A stretch of 64,000 bases of DNA from Roseimaritima ulvae (GCF_008065135.1 NZ_CP042914.1:4817404-4881403); one strand, 5' to 3'; positions 19,040 to 28,317 are shown, counted from the first letter of the stretch. Translations and numbers: made by a program. The notes: generated from the sequence alone by a model not told the origin.

Positions 19040-21081
19040 TCCGCACCGATCTGCTCGCCCTATCCGCCGACGACCTGGCCGCCACCACCAACCGCGGCAC
19101 CGTCAAACGTGCGCAGAAGGAACTGGACGCCGGTCAGCTGTCGTATCAGATTCAGGCCACGGACAACGAGCTGACCGTGACCTGGTCGGACCGCACGGTA
19201 TGCGTATTTGCCGCCGGCCAGACGATTCACGACGCTCACTGTTCGAGCGGCGCGACGGGCATCAGCCGACATGTGATCCGGTCCGTGTTGGCTTATCAAA
19301 AACACATGGCCGATATCCCCCCGCCCGATGAAGCTGCCGAATCCGACCAACCGCAATCCGCGACTGCGACTGCGACGCCAGCCATACAGGTCTGGAATCC
19401 CGGCGACTTGAGCGATGAAGTGTTGATCAAACAATTTCGCAAGCCGGCGATCACCAGAGCGCGGAAGCTGTTTGAACAAGGCGTATTGGTGGAATTGACG
19501 CGAGGAGCCAAATCGACCGCGCGGTTCCTGCACGAATCCTGCACAGTGCGGTTTCCCGTTCCGGACGACGTTCGCTATGCGCGAGCCGATTGTGCCGAGT
19601 CGCAGTTGCCGAAGTGGGTGCCGTTGGCCGTTTGGGCGTTCCGCGAATTGCCGGCCGATCGGGTGGCCGGTCTGTTATCCATTCAGCAGACTCCATTGCC
19701 GACACCCACCGCCCAACTCGATCGTTTGCGCAAACTGATCGATGAACTGGCTGCCGATGGAGTTGCCGGCGTGCACGCCACCTGGCCCGCTCGCCTGGGA
19801 CGATTGGAAACGCAATTGCGGGCGGCCGGCTTGGTCTGGCCCGCCGAATTGGTCGTCGCTCTGGTGGATCAATTTGAACGCTACCAGCAACAAGACGCGC
19901 GATTCAGTCCGCCCGAAACGGTTCGCTTGGTGGGCGAACTGATCGCTCGTTCGCGAGCCATCGTTTCGCAGACCGGCGCGGTCCCGCAGATGCTCGTTCG
20001 CGGCAGTAAATCGGACCGCCCCCTCGATATCAAGACGGGGCGGTTCGTCGGCCTGGGCCTGGGAGTCCGCAGCGGTCAACAGCAGACCGTGATGCTGGCC
20101 TATTTTCAGGATACCGACACGGGCACGGTGGTGGCGGTCCGGCGAGTCTTTGCCGACCCGTCGCCGGACTCCGGTGAGTCGCCCAAATCGTTTGGGGAGT
20201 TGGCGGAGCACGTTTTACAACGTGGCGTGTCGTTGTCCGCCGCGTCCTTGTCGCAGTTGCTGTTGGCGTCCGGCAAACGCACGCCCACCGACGAATTGGT
20301 GCTGCCTCGCGGGGCCGGCAAACTGACCACCAATCCTCAATCCTTTCAGTGGGAACAACTGGCCGCTCCGTTGTTGGCCGAGACGTTTACTCAGGTCCGT
20401 CAGCGACTGGAATCGCTGCCCCCGGATTGGTTGCGGCCGCGACGCTACACCGAGAACCTGCACGTGTTCGCCGTCACGGGTGTCAGCGACGCGGAATTCG
20501 ATGGTGTTCATCAAACCCTGCACGCAACGATACATGACGCCGCGGGCCAGGAGGCTCGGCTGCACCACCCCTACCATCACCGCGGCGATCGCGGCTTCTC
20601 ACAACTGCTGCAGGTCCTTGGGCAAAGGGGCGCGGAGGTTCGCTTTGTTTGCGGACACGTACGGCTAGTGCATCAACAGCTTCAGATTCAGCCACTCACG
20701 ATCGTGTTGGAGAATTCGGCCGGGACGCGGCAGGCGATATCGGCGTGGCTGGGCGACACCGAGCTGGCCGACGAACCGGACAACGGACCGCCGCTGCTGA
20801 AGGAAGACCAGCCGCCCCAGCGATCGGTGATTGCGGAATTCACGCGACAACTGCACGACCAGTTGGCCGAGTCCTTGCTGACGGGGCTGCAGCAGACACA
20901 CGCCGGCCCCTGGCAAGACCTACATCGTTCCGCCCTGCAGCTCGGCTTTGTGCGTTTGGCTCAGCCGCTGCAGGCACTGGCCGACGAACTCACGCGGCGT
21001 TCCGACCAATTGCGGTGGTCACCGGCGGCGGCGGGCCGAATGGTCCAGCAGTTGTGCATGCTGTGCCGAATGCTTGATTAA
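19036..21081 (+). CDS. YehQ-like protein with degenerate SWIM zinc fingers
   Basis: 681 aa. ATG 19036 overlaps the previous stop (ATGA); the frame extends upstream to 18973 but that part is inside the VWA gene. Members of this family carry a CxCx(n)CxH SWIM finger. Here residues 69-79 read CSSGATGISRH, which fits the spacing with the second and third Cys replaced by Ser, so zinc binding is doubtful. A second candidate (CAESQLPKW from 186) has lost more ligands. The rest is alpha-helical and not recognised. Last gene of the operon; a cobalamin riboswitch begins about 110 bp downstream. Confidence 0.75.
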   Translation: MIRTDLLALSADDLAATTNRGTVKRAQKELDAGQLSYQIQATDNELTVTWSDRTVCVFAAGQTIHDAHCSSGATGISRHVIRSVLAYQKHMADIPPPDEAAESDQPQSATATATPAIQVWNPGDLSDEVLIKQFRKPAITRARKLFEQGVLVELTRGAKSTARFLHESCTVRFPVPDDVRYARADCAESQLPKWVPLAVWAFRELPADRVAGLLSIQQTPLPTPTAQLDRLRKLIDELAADGVAGVHATWPARLGRLETQLRAAGLVWPAELVVALVDQFERYQQQDARFSPPETVRLVGELIARSRAIVSQTGAVPQMLVRGSKSDRPLDIKTGRFVGLGLGVRSGQQQTVMLAYFQDTDTGTVVAVRRVFADPSPDSGESPKSFGELAEHVLQRGVSLSAASLSQLLLASGKRTPTDELVLPRGAGKLTTNPQSFQWEQLAAPLLAETFTQVRQRLESLPPDWLRPRRYTENLHVFAVTGVSDAEFDGVHQTLHATIHDAAGQEARLHHPYHHRGDRGFSQLLQVLGQRGAEVRFVCGHVRLVHQQLQIQPLTIVLENSAGTRQAISAWLGDTELADEPDNGPPLLKEDQPPQRSVIAEFTRQLHDQLAESLLTGLQQTHAGPWQDLHRSALQLGFVRLAQPLQALADELTRRSDQLRWSPAAAGRMVQQLCMLCRMLD

Positions 21082-21189
21082 CGCCGGGGCGCTACGCATC
21101 GACTGGTACCGGCGCCTCGCCTGGTTCCAACGCATCGACCGGTTCCACTTGACGGATGCGGGTGGCGAGCCGACAATCCCGGCTTCAAG

Positions 21190-21395
21190 ACACAGGTGCT
21201 GGGTTGATTTGTGATCGGCCTGGAGAATAGGGAAGACGGTGCAAATCCGTCGCGGTCCCGCCGCTGTAACCAGAGACGAAACCCCGTTGTTGCCACTGCG
21301 ATGGAATGCGGTCCCGTGGGACCCAATCGTGGGAAGGCGTGGGTGGAGAGCGATCTGGAAGCCAGAAGACCTGCCTGGTTGTCGTTTGCTGATGA
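21190..21395 (+). promoter_or_regulatory. Cobalamin (B12) riboswitch
   Basis: Conserved core elements appear in order: GGGAA then GGTGCAAATCC, then GCGGTCCCGCCGCTGTAA (the B12-box region with P3-P5), a variable arm, and a distal GAAGCCAGAAGACCTGCC. This matches the class-I cobalamin riboswitch consensus. It reads on the plus strand, and the first gene after it is the DUF1559 gene at 21510. I cannot tell from sequence alone whether the expression platform (about 21395-21505) acts on transcription or translation. Confidence 0.93.
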
Positions 21396-21509
21396 AGATG
21401 CCTGCGGGATTCAGAGCGTCTCCGGATGGACATTCCATCTCGAGATCGCCAGCCCTTTCCGCTGCGCATTGTCAGTCGGCTGAATGCACTTTCGACAACG
21501 GAGATTGTC

Positions 21510-22427
21510 ATGCGTTTCGGGTATGCCATGCGCGGAAAGCGTCCGCGGAGAAGGTCTGGTTTCACGCTGGTGGAACTGTTGGTCGTGATCGGAATCATTG
21601 GGGTTTTAGTCGGTTTGCTGCTGCCGGCGGTGCAAGCCGCTCGCGGAGCGGCACGCCGGGTTCAATGTCAAAACCGCTTAAAACAACTGGCGTTGGCGCT
21701 GCACAACTATGCCGACGTCCATCGCGAAAACTTGATTCCCTACGTGTGGGAAGACAGTCAACGGATGAACTACCTGGCGACCTATTCCGGGCCGCAGGGT
21801 ACCGCTCAGTTCTGGTTTGGCAAACTGGATTACGACCAACCCGACCCCGGTCAACAATTGGACTACACGCTGGGGCCGCTGGCGCCGTTTATTGAAACCA
21901 GCTACACCTCGTTTCAGTGTCCAGACTTTGGGCCCAGCCAAATGGATACGGTGCGTTTTGAACGGCCGGCATCGGGGTATGGTTTTAACGCGCACTATTT
22001 ATCGCGTTCGTCAGGCGTGGAGTACGCTCCGCCGACGTACGCCGCCACGCCCAGCCGCGAGCCCCCAACGCGCCGGCTGGCGGACGTCCAGCAGACGTTT
22101 AACACCGTCGTGTTTGCCGACAGCGCTCAAGTGAAAATGGTGTCGTTCTCGCCGGCGGCTTTCAGCTTCGAGGAAAACTGGCTGCTCGATCCCCCCAGCA
22201 ATAATTTTCCCAGCGTTCACTTTCGCCATGCAGGGCAAACCGCCAACGTGGCGTTTTTGGACGGTCATGTGGAAACCCGGCAACGGCATTTTAAAGTCGA
22301 TGTACCCGGCACCAATTTCATCTCCGCCGAACAAGCCGCGCTGATGGACGAGCATCAACTGGGCTACGTCAGCGACGGAAATCTGCACGACCTCCAGCGT
22401 CAGGATGAGTTGTATGATCGGCAATAG
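21510..22427 (+). CDS. DUF1559 pseudopilin-like protein
   Basis: 305 aa. ATG 21510 is preceded by GGAG at 7 nt; the frame opens earlier (21426) within the riboswitch region. The N-terminus is a type IV pilin-like signal: basic stretch, then [20 protein letters not shown], cleaved after Gly by prepilin peptidase. The body ends with [17 protein letters not shown], the H-X9-DG motif of DUF1559. This family is hugely expanded in planctomycetes and of unknown function. Its position directly after a cobalamin riboswitch suggests repression by B12. It overlaps the next gene by about 14 nt. Confidence 0.92.
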   Translation: MRFGYAMRGKRPRRRSGFTLVELLVVIGIIGVLVGLLLPAVQAARGAARRVQCQNRLKQLALALHNYADVHRENLIPYVWEDSQRMNYLATYSGPQGTAQFWFGKLDYDQPDPGQQLDYTLGPLAPFIETSYTSFQCPDFGPSQMDTVRFERPASGYGFNAHYLSRSSGVEYAPPTYAATPSREPPTRRLADVQQTFNTVVFADSAQVKMVSFSPAAFSFEENWLLDPPSNNFPSVHFRHAGQTANVAFLDGHVETRQRHFKVDVPGTNFISAEQAALMDEHQLGYVSDGNLHDLQRQDELYDRQ

Positions 22428-22767
22428 AAATCCGCGACGGCGGTTGGAGGCGATGGTTTTGACGGCTTTGGTGTTTCTGCTACCAATGCTGGGCCTGTTG
22501 GGCTGTGGCGGCGAGGCGGCGTCCGTACCGGCGGCGACGATGATGATGGTCGACGTGCAAAGCGGCCAAACGTTCTCGCTGCCCCTGCCGACGACGTTTC
22601 CGGCGGTCAATCCGGAAACGCAACGGCGAACCCTGATGCCGGGCCTGTTCTGCAGCACCTGCCAGAAATGGTACCCGGTACCGCCGCCCGATCAGATCAA
22701 TCGCCAGGGGCAAGCCGGGATGTGCCCACGCTCACACGGCCCCTTGACTGCCGACGGCCCTACATAG
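22414..22767 (+). CDS. Small lipoprotein with Cys-rich motif
   Basis: 117 aa from ATG 22414, which has AGGA 8 nt upstream; ATG 22405 is an alternative. A basic N-terminus ([11 protein letters not shown]) and hydrophobic stretch end in a lipobox LGLLGC. The mature part has [14 protein letters not shown] and MCPRSH, a CxxC plus Cys/His pattern suggesting a small zinc ribbon. It overlaps the DUF1559 gene and so probably shares its mRNA and the riboswitch. Function unknown. Confidence 0.75.
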   Translation: MIGNRNPRRRLEAMVLTALVFLLPMLGLLGCGGEAASVPAATMMMVDVQSGQTFSLPLPTTFPAVNPETQRRTLMPGLFCSTCQKWYPVPPPDQINRQGQAGMCPRSHGPLTADGPT

Positions 22768-22853
22768 CGGCCGCAGGGCGCTGCGAGTCGTGCCCGCCAC
22801 AGATCAATGGGTGCCTGCCTTTGTGTCCCCGTCGCGGAATGCTAGAGTGACAC

Positions 22854-22881
22854 ACAGGTCGCCAATCCTCTGGCGGCCTGT
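22854..22881 (+). terminator. Possible hairpin upstream of the antiporter gene
   Basis: CAGGTCGCCA and TGGCGGCCTG pair over 10 bp (one G-U) around a 6-nt loop. No T tract follows, so it could end the preceding transcript weakly or lie in the leader of the next gene. Confidence 0.35.
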
Positions 22882-22925
22882 CTGACGGATCGTCCGCCGA
22901 ATAAGCAAAAGGTACGGTACAACGC

Positions 22926-24020
22926 ATGTTGGCGAGTGTTCAAATTGTCGCAGGGTTGGTGACCCTGATCGTGGGAGGCGAGTTGTTGGTCCGCGGGGCC
23001 TCGGCCATCGCCACCGCGATGCGAATCCCGCCGCTGATTATCGGCTTGACCGTGGTCGCCTTCGGGACCAGCGCCCCGGAACTGGGGGTCAGTTTGCAGG
23101 CTGCCTACGCCGGTTCGGTCGACGTGGCGGTGGGCAACGTGATCGGCAGCAACATTTTTAATGTGCTGTTCGTGCTGGGCTTGTCCGCTCTATTCGCACC
23201 GCTGATCGTCTCCAGCCAGCTGATTCGGTTCGATGTGCCGCTGATGATCGGAGCCTCGATTCTGACTTGGTGGTTGGCCCGCGACGGTGGCCTGTCGCGA
23301 CTCGATGGCCTCTGGTTGTTCGGGCTGCTGGTCGTGTATCTGCTGATGTGTTTTTTCAATGGGCGCCGCAAACCCACCGCGAGTGCTGCTCCAGCAATCC
23401 CCACCGAAGATTTGGTGGACGAAGCCGAAGCGGCACCGCGGCGTCTGCCGCTGCAGTTTGTGTATATGGTCGCCGGCTTGGTGGGATTAACCTTCGGCGC
23501 CAAATGGCTGGTCACCGGCGCGGTCAGCGTGGCCACCTGGATGGGGGTCAGCGAGTTGATCATCGGTTTGACGATTGTCGCCATCGGCACCTCGCTTCCC
23601 GAAATCGTCACTTCGGTGGTGGCCAGTATTCGGGGAGAACGAGACATCGCCGTCGGCAATGTGGTGGGCAGCAACCTATTTAACCTGGGCTGTGTGCTGG
23701 GCATTTCCAGCATCGTCGCTCCGCAAGGCATTCCGGTGGGGGCGGAAGCGTTGGCGTTTGACATGCCGGTGATGATCGCCGTGGCTGCCGTTTGTTTTCC
23801 CATCTTTTTCACCGGCCAGGTGATCGCGCGTTGGGAAGGCGGGTTGTTTCTGGTGTATTTTGTCGCCTACACGACGCTATTGATTGTCAGCCAAACCCAT
23901 CCCTCGCTGGCCGAGCAGTACCGTTGGGTGCTGGGATACGTCGTCGTCCCGCTAACCCTGCTAACGGTTGCCGGCTCGTTCTTGATGAGCCTGCGACAAC
24001 CCGCGCACGTAGAAAACTAG
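22926..24020 (+). CDS. CaCA-family Na+/Ca2+ antiporter (YrbG type)
   Basis: 364 aa with about 10 membrane segments in two inverted halves. Each half carries the alpha-repeat: FGTSAPELGVSLQAA...GNVIGSNIFNV (about 40-80) and IGTSLPEIVTSVVAS...GNVVGSNLFNL (about 220-258). These acidic residues bind cations in calcium/cation antiporters, so it probably exports Ca2+ in exchange for Na+ or H+. A charged cytoplasmic loop (about residues 140-175) separates the halves, as usual. Confidence 0.93.
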   Translation: MLASVQIVAGLVTLIVGGELLVRGASAIATAMRIPPLIIGLTVVAFGTSAPELGVSLQAAYAGSVDVAVGNVIGSNIFNVLFVLGLSALFAPLIVSSQLIRFDVPLMIGASILTWWLARDGGLSRLDGLWLFGLLVVYLLMCFFNGRRKPTASAAPAIPTEDLVDEAEAAPRRLPLQFVYMVAGLVGLTFGAKWLVTGAVSVATWMGVSELIIGLTIVAIGTSLPEIVTSVVASIRGERDIAVGNVVGSNLFNLGCVLGISSIVAPQGIPVGAEALAFDMPVMIAVAAVCFPIFFTGQVIARWEGGLFLVYFVAYTTLLIVSQTHPSLAEQYRWVLGYVVVPLTLLTVAGSFLMSLRQPAHVEN

Positions 24021-25009
24021 CTTGGCACCGCGAACATGAATCGTCCAAATTTAGTTTTCTAACCGAGCAAGACCAAAAACTGTGCCGTACGTTGCGTAGC
24101 TGGGGCGAGCGGAATTCGTACGGCTATACGGAAGAGTGTTGTGAGTTCGAAGCGGTTCCGGCGGCACGCGCACGGATCGGACATCCGCGAGTGTTCAAAG
24201 CCGGTGACCGCAGCACGCCGCTGGACATCATCTAGGCACCGGTTCGATTGCTCGGGAAGAAACTGCTGGTGCCGGCGAAGGCGGCGGCCAACTGTACGCC
24301 AACATCGATGACCAACCTACGACCGCTAGTCGCGACCTGAAGTCCGAACGAAAAATGGTCGAAGCGGCATTGGAATCCTGCCCCAGTACGATGACCCGAC
24401 TCGAATCCGCTTGGTCCGCCGTCTGCCCGACGCCCGTCGAAGCCCTCGAATCGCTGATGGAACTGGAGCCTCTAGCCGACGCCAAACAAATCGTACTGCA
24501 CTGGCCGAAGGGCAAATCATTTCGAACGAGACCATTGTCGCGAGACGCGAGAGCGACTGAAACGCTTGGTCAGCCCATTCATTTTGCGGCGTACCAAAAC
24601 GCAGGTTTTACCGGAATTGCCCTCCCGTACCGAAGTCGAACTGCGCGTTCAATGGAGTGACGAAGAGGCCGCGTTCTACGAAGCTCTTCGGCATCGAGCG
24701 ATCGAACGACTGGCCGACGTGGAGGACGGCAAATCGCAACATCTGCAGGTATTGGCTGAAATTACTCGGCTGCGGCGAGCTTGTTGCCATCCCAAACTGG
24801 TGGTGGAAGACCAAGCGTCGGACCGCGCTCATCGGCTGGGCCAGCAGCGCCCGGTGACGATCTACCGCATGATCACTCGCAATTCGATCGAGGAACGCAT
24901 TTTGGAATTGCACGCCAGCAAACGCGACCTCGCCGACAGCCTGCTCGAAGGCACCGACCACAGCGGCAAACTGACGACCGATGAACTGTTGAAGTTGTTG
25001 CGAGGGTAG
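24020..25009 (+). pseudogene. Decayed SNF2-family helicase remnant
   Basis: Fragments in different frames recall one SNF2-type ATPase. 24028-24235 encodes FLTEQDQKLCRTLRSWGE..., then stops. About 24355-24530 encodes ESLMELEPLADAKQIVLHWP. 24566-25009 encodes PFILRRTKTQVLPELP (end of the helicase N lobe) and jumps from CCHPKLVVED straight to SDRAHRLGQQRPVTIYRMI (helicase C motif VI), so about 200 residues between are deleted. Walker A and DEAH motifs are absent. The last fragment could still be translated but would be inactive. Confidence 0.8.
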
Positions 25010-25033
25010 AGGCGGTCGACGAGAAACGGAGAT

Positions 25034-25142
25034 GCGCTGGAGTCCAGGCTTTAGCCGCTTCCGAACTGGCTGCCCGGCGAGGGGCTAACGTGCGGCAGTG
25101 TCGCGTGGCGATGCGCGTGGGCGGCTAAAGCCTGGACTCCAA
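25034..25142. repeat. Inverted repeat pair (GGAGTCCAGGCTTTAGCCGC family)
   Basis: GGAGTCCAGGCTTTAGCCGC at about 25038-25057 and its exact reverse complement at about 25121-25140 face each other over a spacer of about 63 bp. A single related arm (GGAGTACAGGCTTTAGCCGC) lies near 11060, after the symporter gene. It lies between the helicase remnant and the convergent rhomboid gene. Confidence 0.75.
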
Positions 25143-25144
25143 CA

Positions 25145-25170
25145 TACACGCTCTTGCGAGCGTAGCTACA
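25145..25170 (-). repeat. 3'-end hairpin repeat (minus orientation)
   Basis: On the minus strand GTAGCT is followed by ACGCTC-GCAA-GAGCGT. It starts 6-10 nt after the stop of the rhomboid gene, in the same sense orientation as the plus-strand copies have to their genes. Confidence 0.7.
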
Positions 25171-25176
25171 TTGCGA

Positions 25177-26142
25177 CTACCCGGCGATGGCCAGAGCGAC
25201 GATCCAAGCGACCACCACCAGAGCTATCGTGGCCACGCCGGCGACGCGTTGTACGACGACATTCGTCAACCAAGCCATCGGCAGGCAGCTAGCCAGCCAG
25301 CCCATCAACAAGCCGGCAACAAATCCGGTCATATGAGCCATCACGTCGGTGCGTTCTCCCCCCACGCCGGTCATCGCTAACAATACCACTCCCCCGATCA
25401 ACGGGCTCCAACGTTTCAGCAACGTTTCTCGCACCGGACCACGGTTGCGCAGCGCATGAGCCACCAATAGCCCGAGGGCGGCGAACACCGCCGTCGAGGC
25501 TCCGATCGAAGTGTGCGTCGCTGGCTGCACCATGGCGTTCATGCCATTGCCCAGTGCGCCGGCCAGCACGATCACCAGCCAAGCCACCCCGCCTCCTAGC
25601 GCTCGGCCGGCCAGAAACCCAAACACGGCTCCAAACACCAGGTTCGATCCGATGTGACCGGCGTCCAGGTGCAGAGTCAAGGCCGTCACGATTCGCCAAA
25701 ACTGGCCGTCGAGTACCAGTCCGGTCTGCATCTGACCGGCCGACAGCCATTCCAGCCCGTAGGTTCGATGCGCCGCGTAGACGGCTACCAAAGTCAACAC
25801 GGCGGCGTAGATCAGAATCCCCACCGTGGCGCCTTCAAGTACCGGCGAGGCCGCCGCGGTAGGCTCCGCTTCGACCGGGTTTTCCAGATGAAAAGCTTCC
25901 AATTCCGCAGCCGCCCGGGCCATGTCCTGCTGTTGAACGTAAAGCCACCAACACCCCTCGCGATACACGGCTTGAGAATGAATGCCCACGGCAGAAAGCA
26001 CCAAACGCGACTCCGAGCACTCGGCACGCTGGTTCGTCTGCAGTAACGTTTCGTAGCCCGACGGCGGTTCAACCATGCGACCATTCTGCGGGGCCAAAAA
26101 GTATTTGGCAATCCGCCGCCTAGCGACGGGTCGTTCAGCCAT
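25177..26142 (-). CDS. Rhomboid-family intramembrane serine protease
   Basis: 321 aa from ATG 26142, preceded by GAGG; the frame extends to a TTG at 26181 overlapping the transaldolase stop. The N-terminal about 100 residues form a soluble DUF2007-like region, then six or seven membrane segments follow. Rhomboid features: HLDAGHIGSNLVFGAVFG, the catalytic Ser in SIGASTAVFAALG, and a late His in MAHMTGFVAGLLMG. It cleaves membrane proteins within the bilayer; the substrate is unknown. Possibly co-transcribed with the upstream transaldolase gene. Confidence 0.88.
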   Translation of the reverse strand: MAERPVARRRIAKYFLAPQNGRMVEPPSGYETLLQTNQRAECSESRLVLSAVGIHSQAVYREGCWWLYVQQQDMARAAAELEAFHLENPVEAEPTAAASPVLEGATVGILIYAAVLTLVAVYAAHRTYGLEWLSAGQMQTGLVLDGQFWRIVTALTLHLDAGHIGSNLVFGAVFGFLAGRALGGGVAWLVIVLAGALGNGMNAMVQPATHTSIGASTAVFAALGLLVAHALRNRGPVRETLLKRWSPLIGGVVLLAMTGVGGERTDVMAHMTGFVAGLLMGWLASCLPMAWLTNVVVQRVAGVATIALVVVAWIVALAIAG

Positions 26143-26177
26143 CCGCCTCACGCCGACCGCCCGATTCGGGCTAACCG

Positions 26178-27458
26178 TCAATGCAGGTGTTTGCGGATCC
26201 GTTGATCCAGCTCAGCTTGCGAGGCGGTGAACGAAGCCAGTCCGGCCAGCGTCATCAGGCTATCGATCGCCAAATCGCCGCGTTCGATTCGTTCTTCCCA
26301 GCGGTGGTGCTGAGGGATTTTGCCGTCGCCGGCGATCGTTTGCAATTCCGTATCGGCCATTGTGGGAAACAGATCCTCCAGACCATGATCGGCCGCCATC
26401 CGCTTCAGTTCGTCGGCACTGGCGACCGGGGAGAGAATGGCTTTCTGCACAAACTTACGTTCCGCATTGCTGACGTGCCAAAGTTTTTCGATCCGCACCC
26501 TTGCTGGGTCGCGGTCCTCGGCCAGCTGCACGCTGTGTTGCTCGTTCAGTTGGGACTTCCATGGTTGCCGCAATGTCTGCTTGGCTTGTTGAGCGACTTT
26601 GGCTGGCATGGTGATCACATCGATACCAGCCAAACGCGGCAGCTGGGACGCATCGCGTAAACTTGCCGCGATCTGCCGCGTATCGGTGGCCGGCAAGCCA
26701 CGTGTGAAGGTGGCGACTTCCGTTTGGCTGGACAGCGCCGTTTTCTCGCCGACCAGTTTGCCGTCACCAAGCTGATTATCGGCAACGTACGAATTCAGCC
26801 GCCCCAGGAAGACGTTGACGAAGGAGGGGCGAGCCAGGGCGGTGGCCACGTAGTTTTGGCGAGCACTAAACCCCAGCGTGCAGTTGACGCGGATGTTTTC
26901 ATCGCGAAGCTTTCGAATCGCGATCAGACCGGCGGGCGTTAGCGGTACTTTGACGACGAAGGAGTCGGGACAGATTTCCTGACACCGCCGCGCGAAGGCT
27001 AGCGTAGCTTCGCTGTCGTTGGCGACGTCGGTGTGAAGTTCGACGCTGACCTTGCAGCCGAATCGCTGCGCTAAATTTAATCCATGGCACAGATTCAAAA
27101 TAAAAGCGATCTCACGTACCCGCGCGTCCTCCGGCAGTTGTTCGACCAAGTTGGTCGTTTGCGGAACTAAGTCATCGTAGGTTCCGTTTTGTACCTCTTT
27201 GTTCAACAGCGTATTGTTGGTGGTCAGACCACTGAACTGCGCGTCCCATAAGGAATCGATGGATTCGATATCGCCGCTGTCCAACCACAGTTCGGTTTCC
27301 GTAACGTTCAGGCGTTTCCAAAACTCATCGCGTTCCGGCTTAAAGGGAGCCGCATCGCGGTCGACTTGATCGTACACAAACGCTTTTATGCGTTCGGACG
27401 CCTGCGAAGCAGGCTCGATGGTGGCAAAGGTGGGCTTGGTGGTGGGGGTGGCTGACAT
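26178..27458 (-). CDS. Transaldolase family protein
   Basis: 426 aa. Start ATG 27458. The Schiff-base lysine is in DSFVVKVPLTPAGL (K170), with the upstream LTTNNTLLNKEV motif in place of the usual LTTNPS (T79-N82). Transaldolase exchanges three-carbon units between sugar phosphates in the non-oxidative pentose phosphate pathway. It is longer than the 316-aa E. coli TalB, with an additional C-terminal helical part of about 100 residues, as in larger transaldolase-like proteins. A specialised substrate cannot be excluded. Confidence 0.8.
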   Translation of the reverse strand: MSATPTTKPTFATIEPASQASERIKAFVYDQVDRDAAPFKPERDEFWKRLNVTETELWLDSGDIESIDSLWDAQFSGLTTNNTLLNKEVQNGTYDDLVPQTTNLVEQLPEDARVREIAFILNLCHGLNLAQRFGCKVSVELHTDVANDSEATLAFARRCQEICPDSFVVKVPLTPAGLIAIRKLRDENIRVNCTLGFSARQNYVATALARPSFVNVFLGRLNSYVADNQLGDGKLVGEKTALSSQTEVATFTRGLPATDTRQIAASLRDASQLPRLAGIDVITMPAKVAQQAKQTLRQPWKSQLNEQHSVQLAEDRDPARVRIEKLWHVSNAERKFVQKAILSPVASADELKRMAADHGLEDLFPTMADTELQTIAGDGKIPQHHRWEERIERGDLAIDSLMTLAGLASFTASQAELDQRIRKHLH

Positions 27459-27618
27459 AGTCGCAGTTCCTCATGAATCGAATTGACTTACCACCGCAAA
27501 ACCGCTGCAAACACCGCGCCAGCCATCGCCCAGGATACGGGGAGGCATTGGTATGAGAATTGCCGCGCTTCAATGGGTGCGTCGCGCTAACAAAATCCAA
27601 TTCACTGGGAGATTTTCG

Positions 27619-28188
27619 ATGAAGAACAGTCGATGGTCGGTTATCTCTGGCGTGGGCCTGCTCATGCTGGTCGCCTATCTGCCGAACGCCACGGGCCAGG
27701 ACGCAGCGCAGGACAGAGCGCAGTTCAGCCCGGAGCGAACCCGTACGGCGCCGGCCGAACGCGAAGGCGGCATCCCGCGAAGCCAAGTGGTGGAAGAAGC
27801 CGGCAATGATCAGCAGGGCAGCGAAGAAGGCATGCCGCAGACCCGCGTGGCACCCGATGGTGGACGCGTCCAGCCGCAGTGGCTTCCGCCGGATCGCCAA
27901 CGCTGGAAACTGGGCGTCCATGCCTACAACACCGACACCGGCGTGGTGGTCACGCGGGTCGTTCCCGGCAGCCCGGCAAGCCGTGCGGGGATCGAGCGTG
28001 GGGACCGCGTCGTCGCGGTGAGTGGCTTTCAGGTGGGCTGGATCGATGACCGGCTGTACCCGTTGGGAGCGGAACTACAGCGACAAGCCGGCCGACGCGG
28101 CGAGGTCACTCTGCTAATGCAAAATGTCCGCAATCGTCGCCTGCTAAACCTGGACGTAAAACTGCAGGGCCGTGGAGTCACCTGGTGA
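27619..28188 (+). CDS. Secreted PDZ-domain protein
   Basis: 189 aa. ATG 27619 has GGAG at 7 nt and starts a signal peptide (WSVISGVGLLMLVAYLP, cleaved near NATGQ); the longer frame from 27553 lacks a signal. A charged, disordered stretch (about 28-85) leads to a PDZ domain (about 95-185: LGVHAYNTDTGVVVTRVVP, SPASRAGIERGDRVVAVSG). No protease domain is attached, so it is probably a periplasmic adaptor or peptide-binding protein. Divergent from the transaldolase gene. Confidence 0.8.
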   Translation: MKNSRWSVISGVGLLMLVAYLPNATGQDAAQDRAQFSPERTRTAPAEREGGIPRSQVVEEAGNDQQGSEEGMPQTRVAPDGGRVQPQWLPPDRQRWKLGVHAYNTDTGVVVTRVVPGSPASRAGIERGDRVVAVSGFQVGWIDDRLYPLGAELQRQAGRRGEVTLLMQNVRNRRLLNLDVKLQGRGVTW

Positions 28189-28317
28189 TCGCCGACAGCC
28201 GACCGGCGTTCCGCAACCTGTGGCATGATGGCGGCGGGGTTAATGGCTCGACCGCAAGCTGCACGTCGCCTGTCAACTAAGCAGGTTCACGCTTGCGTGC
28301 AGAGAGGTGCCGCGCGG

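Noticed and set aside
21190-21509. Small frames across the riboswitch
   Set aside because: The conserved cobalamin aptamer elements explain the sequence; frames are short with no RBS.
24566-25009. Functional short helicase
   Set aside because: It lacks Walker A and DEAH and joins non-adjacent helicase motifs, so it is treated as part of a pseudogene.
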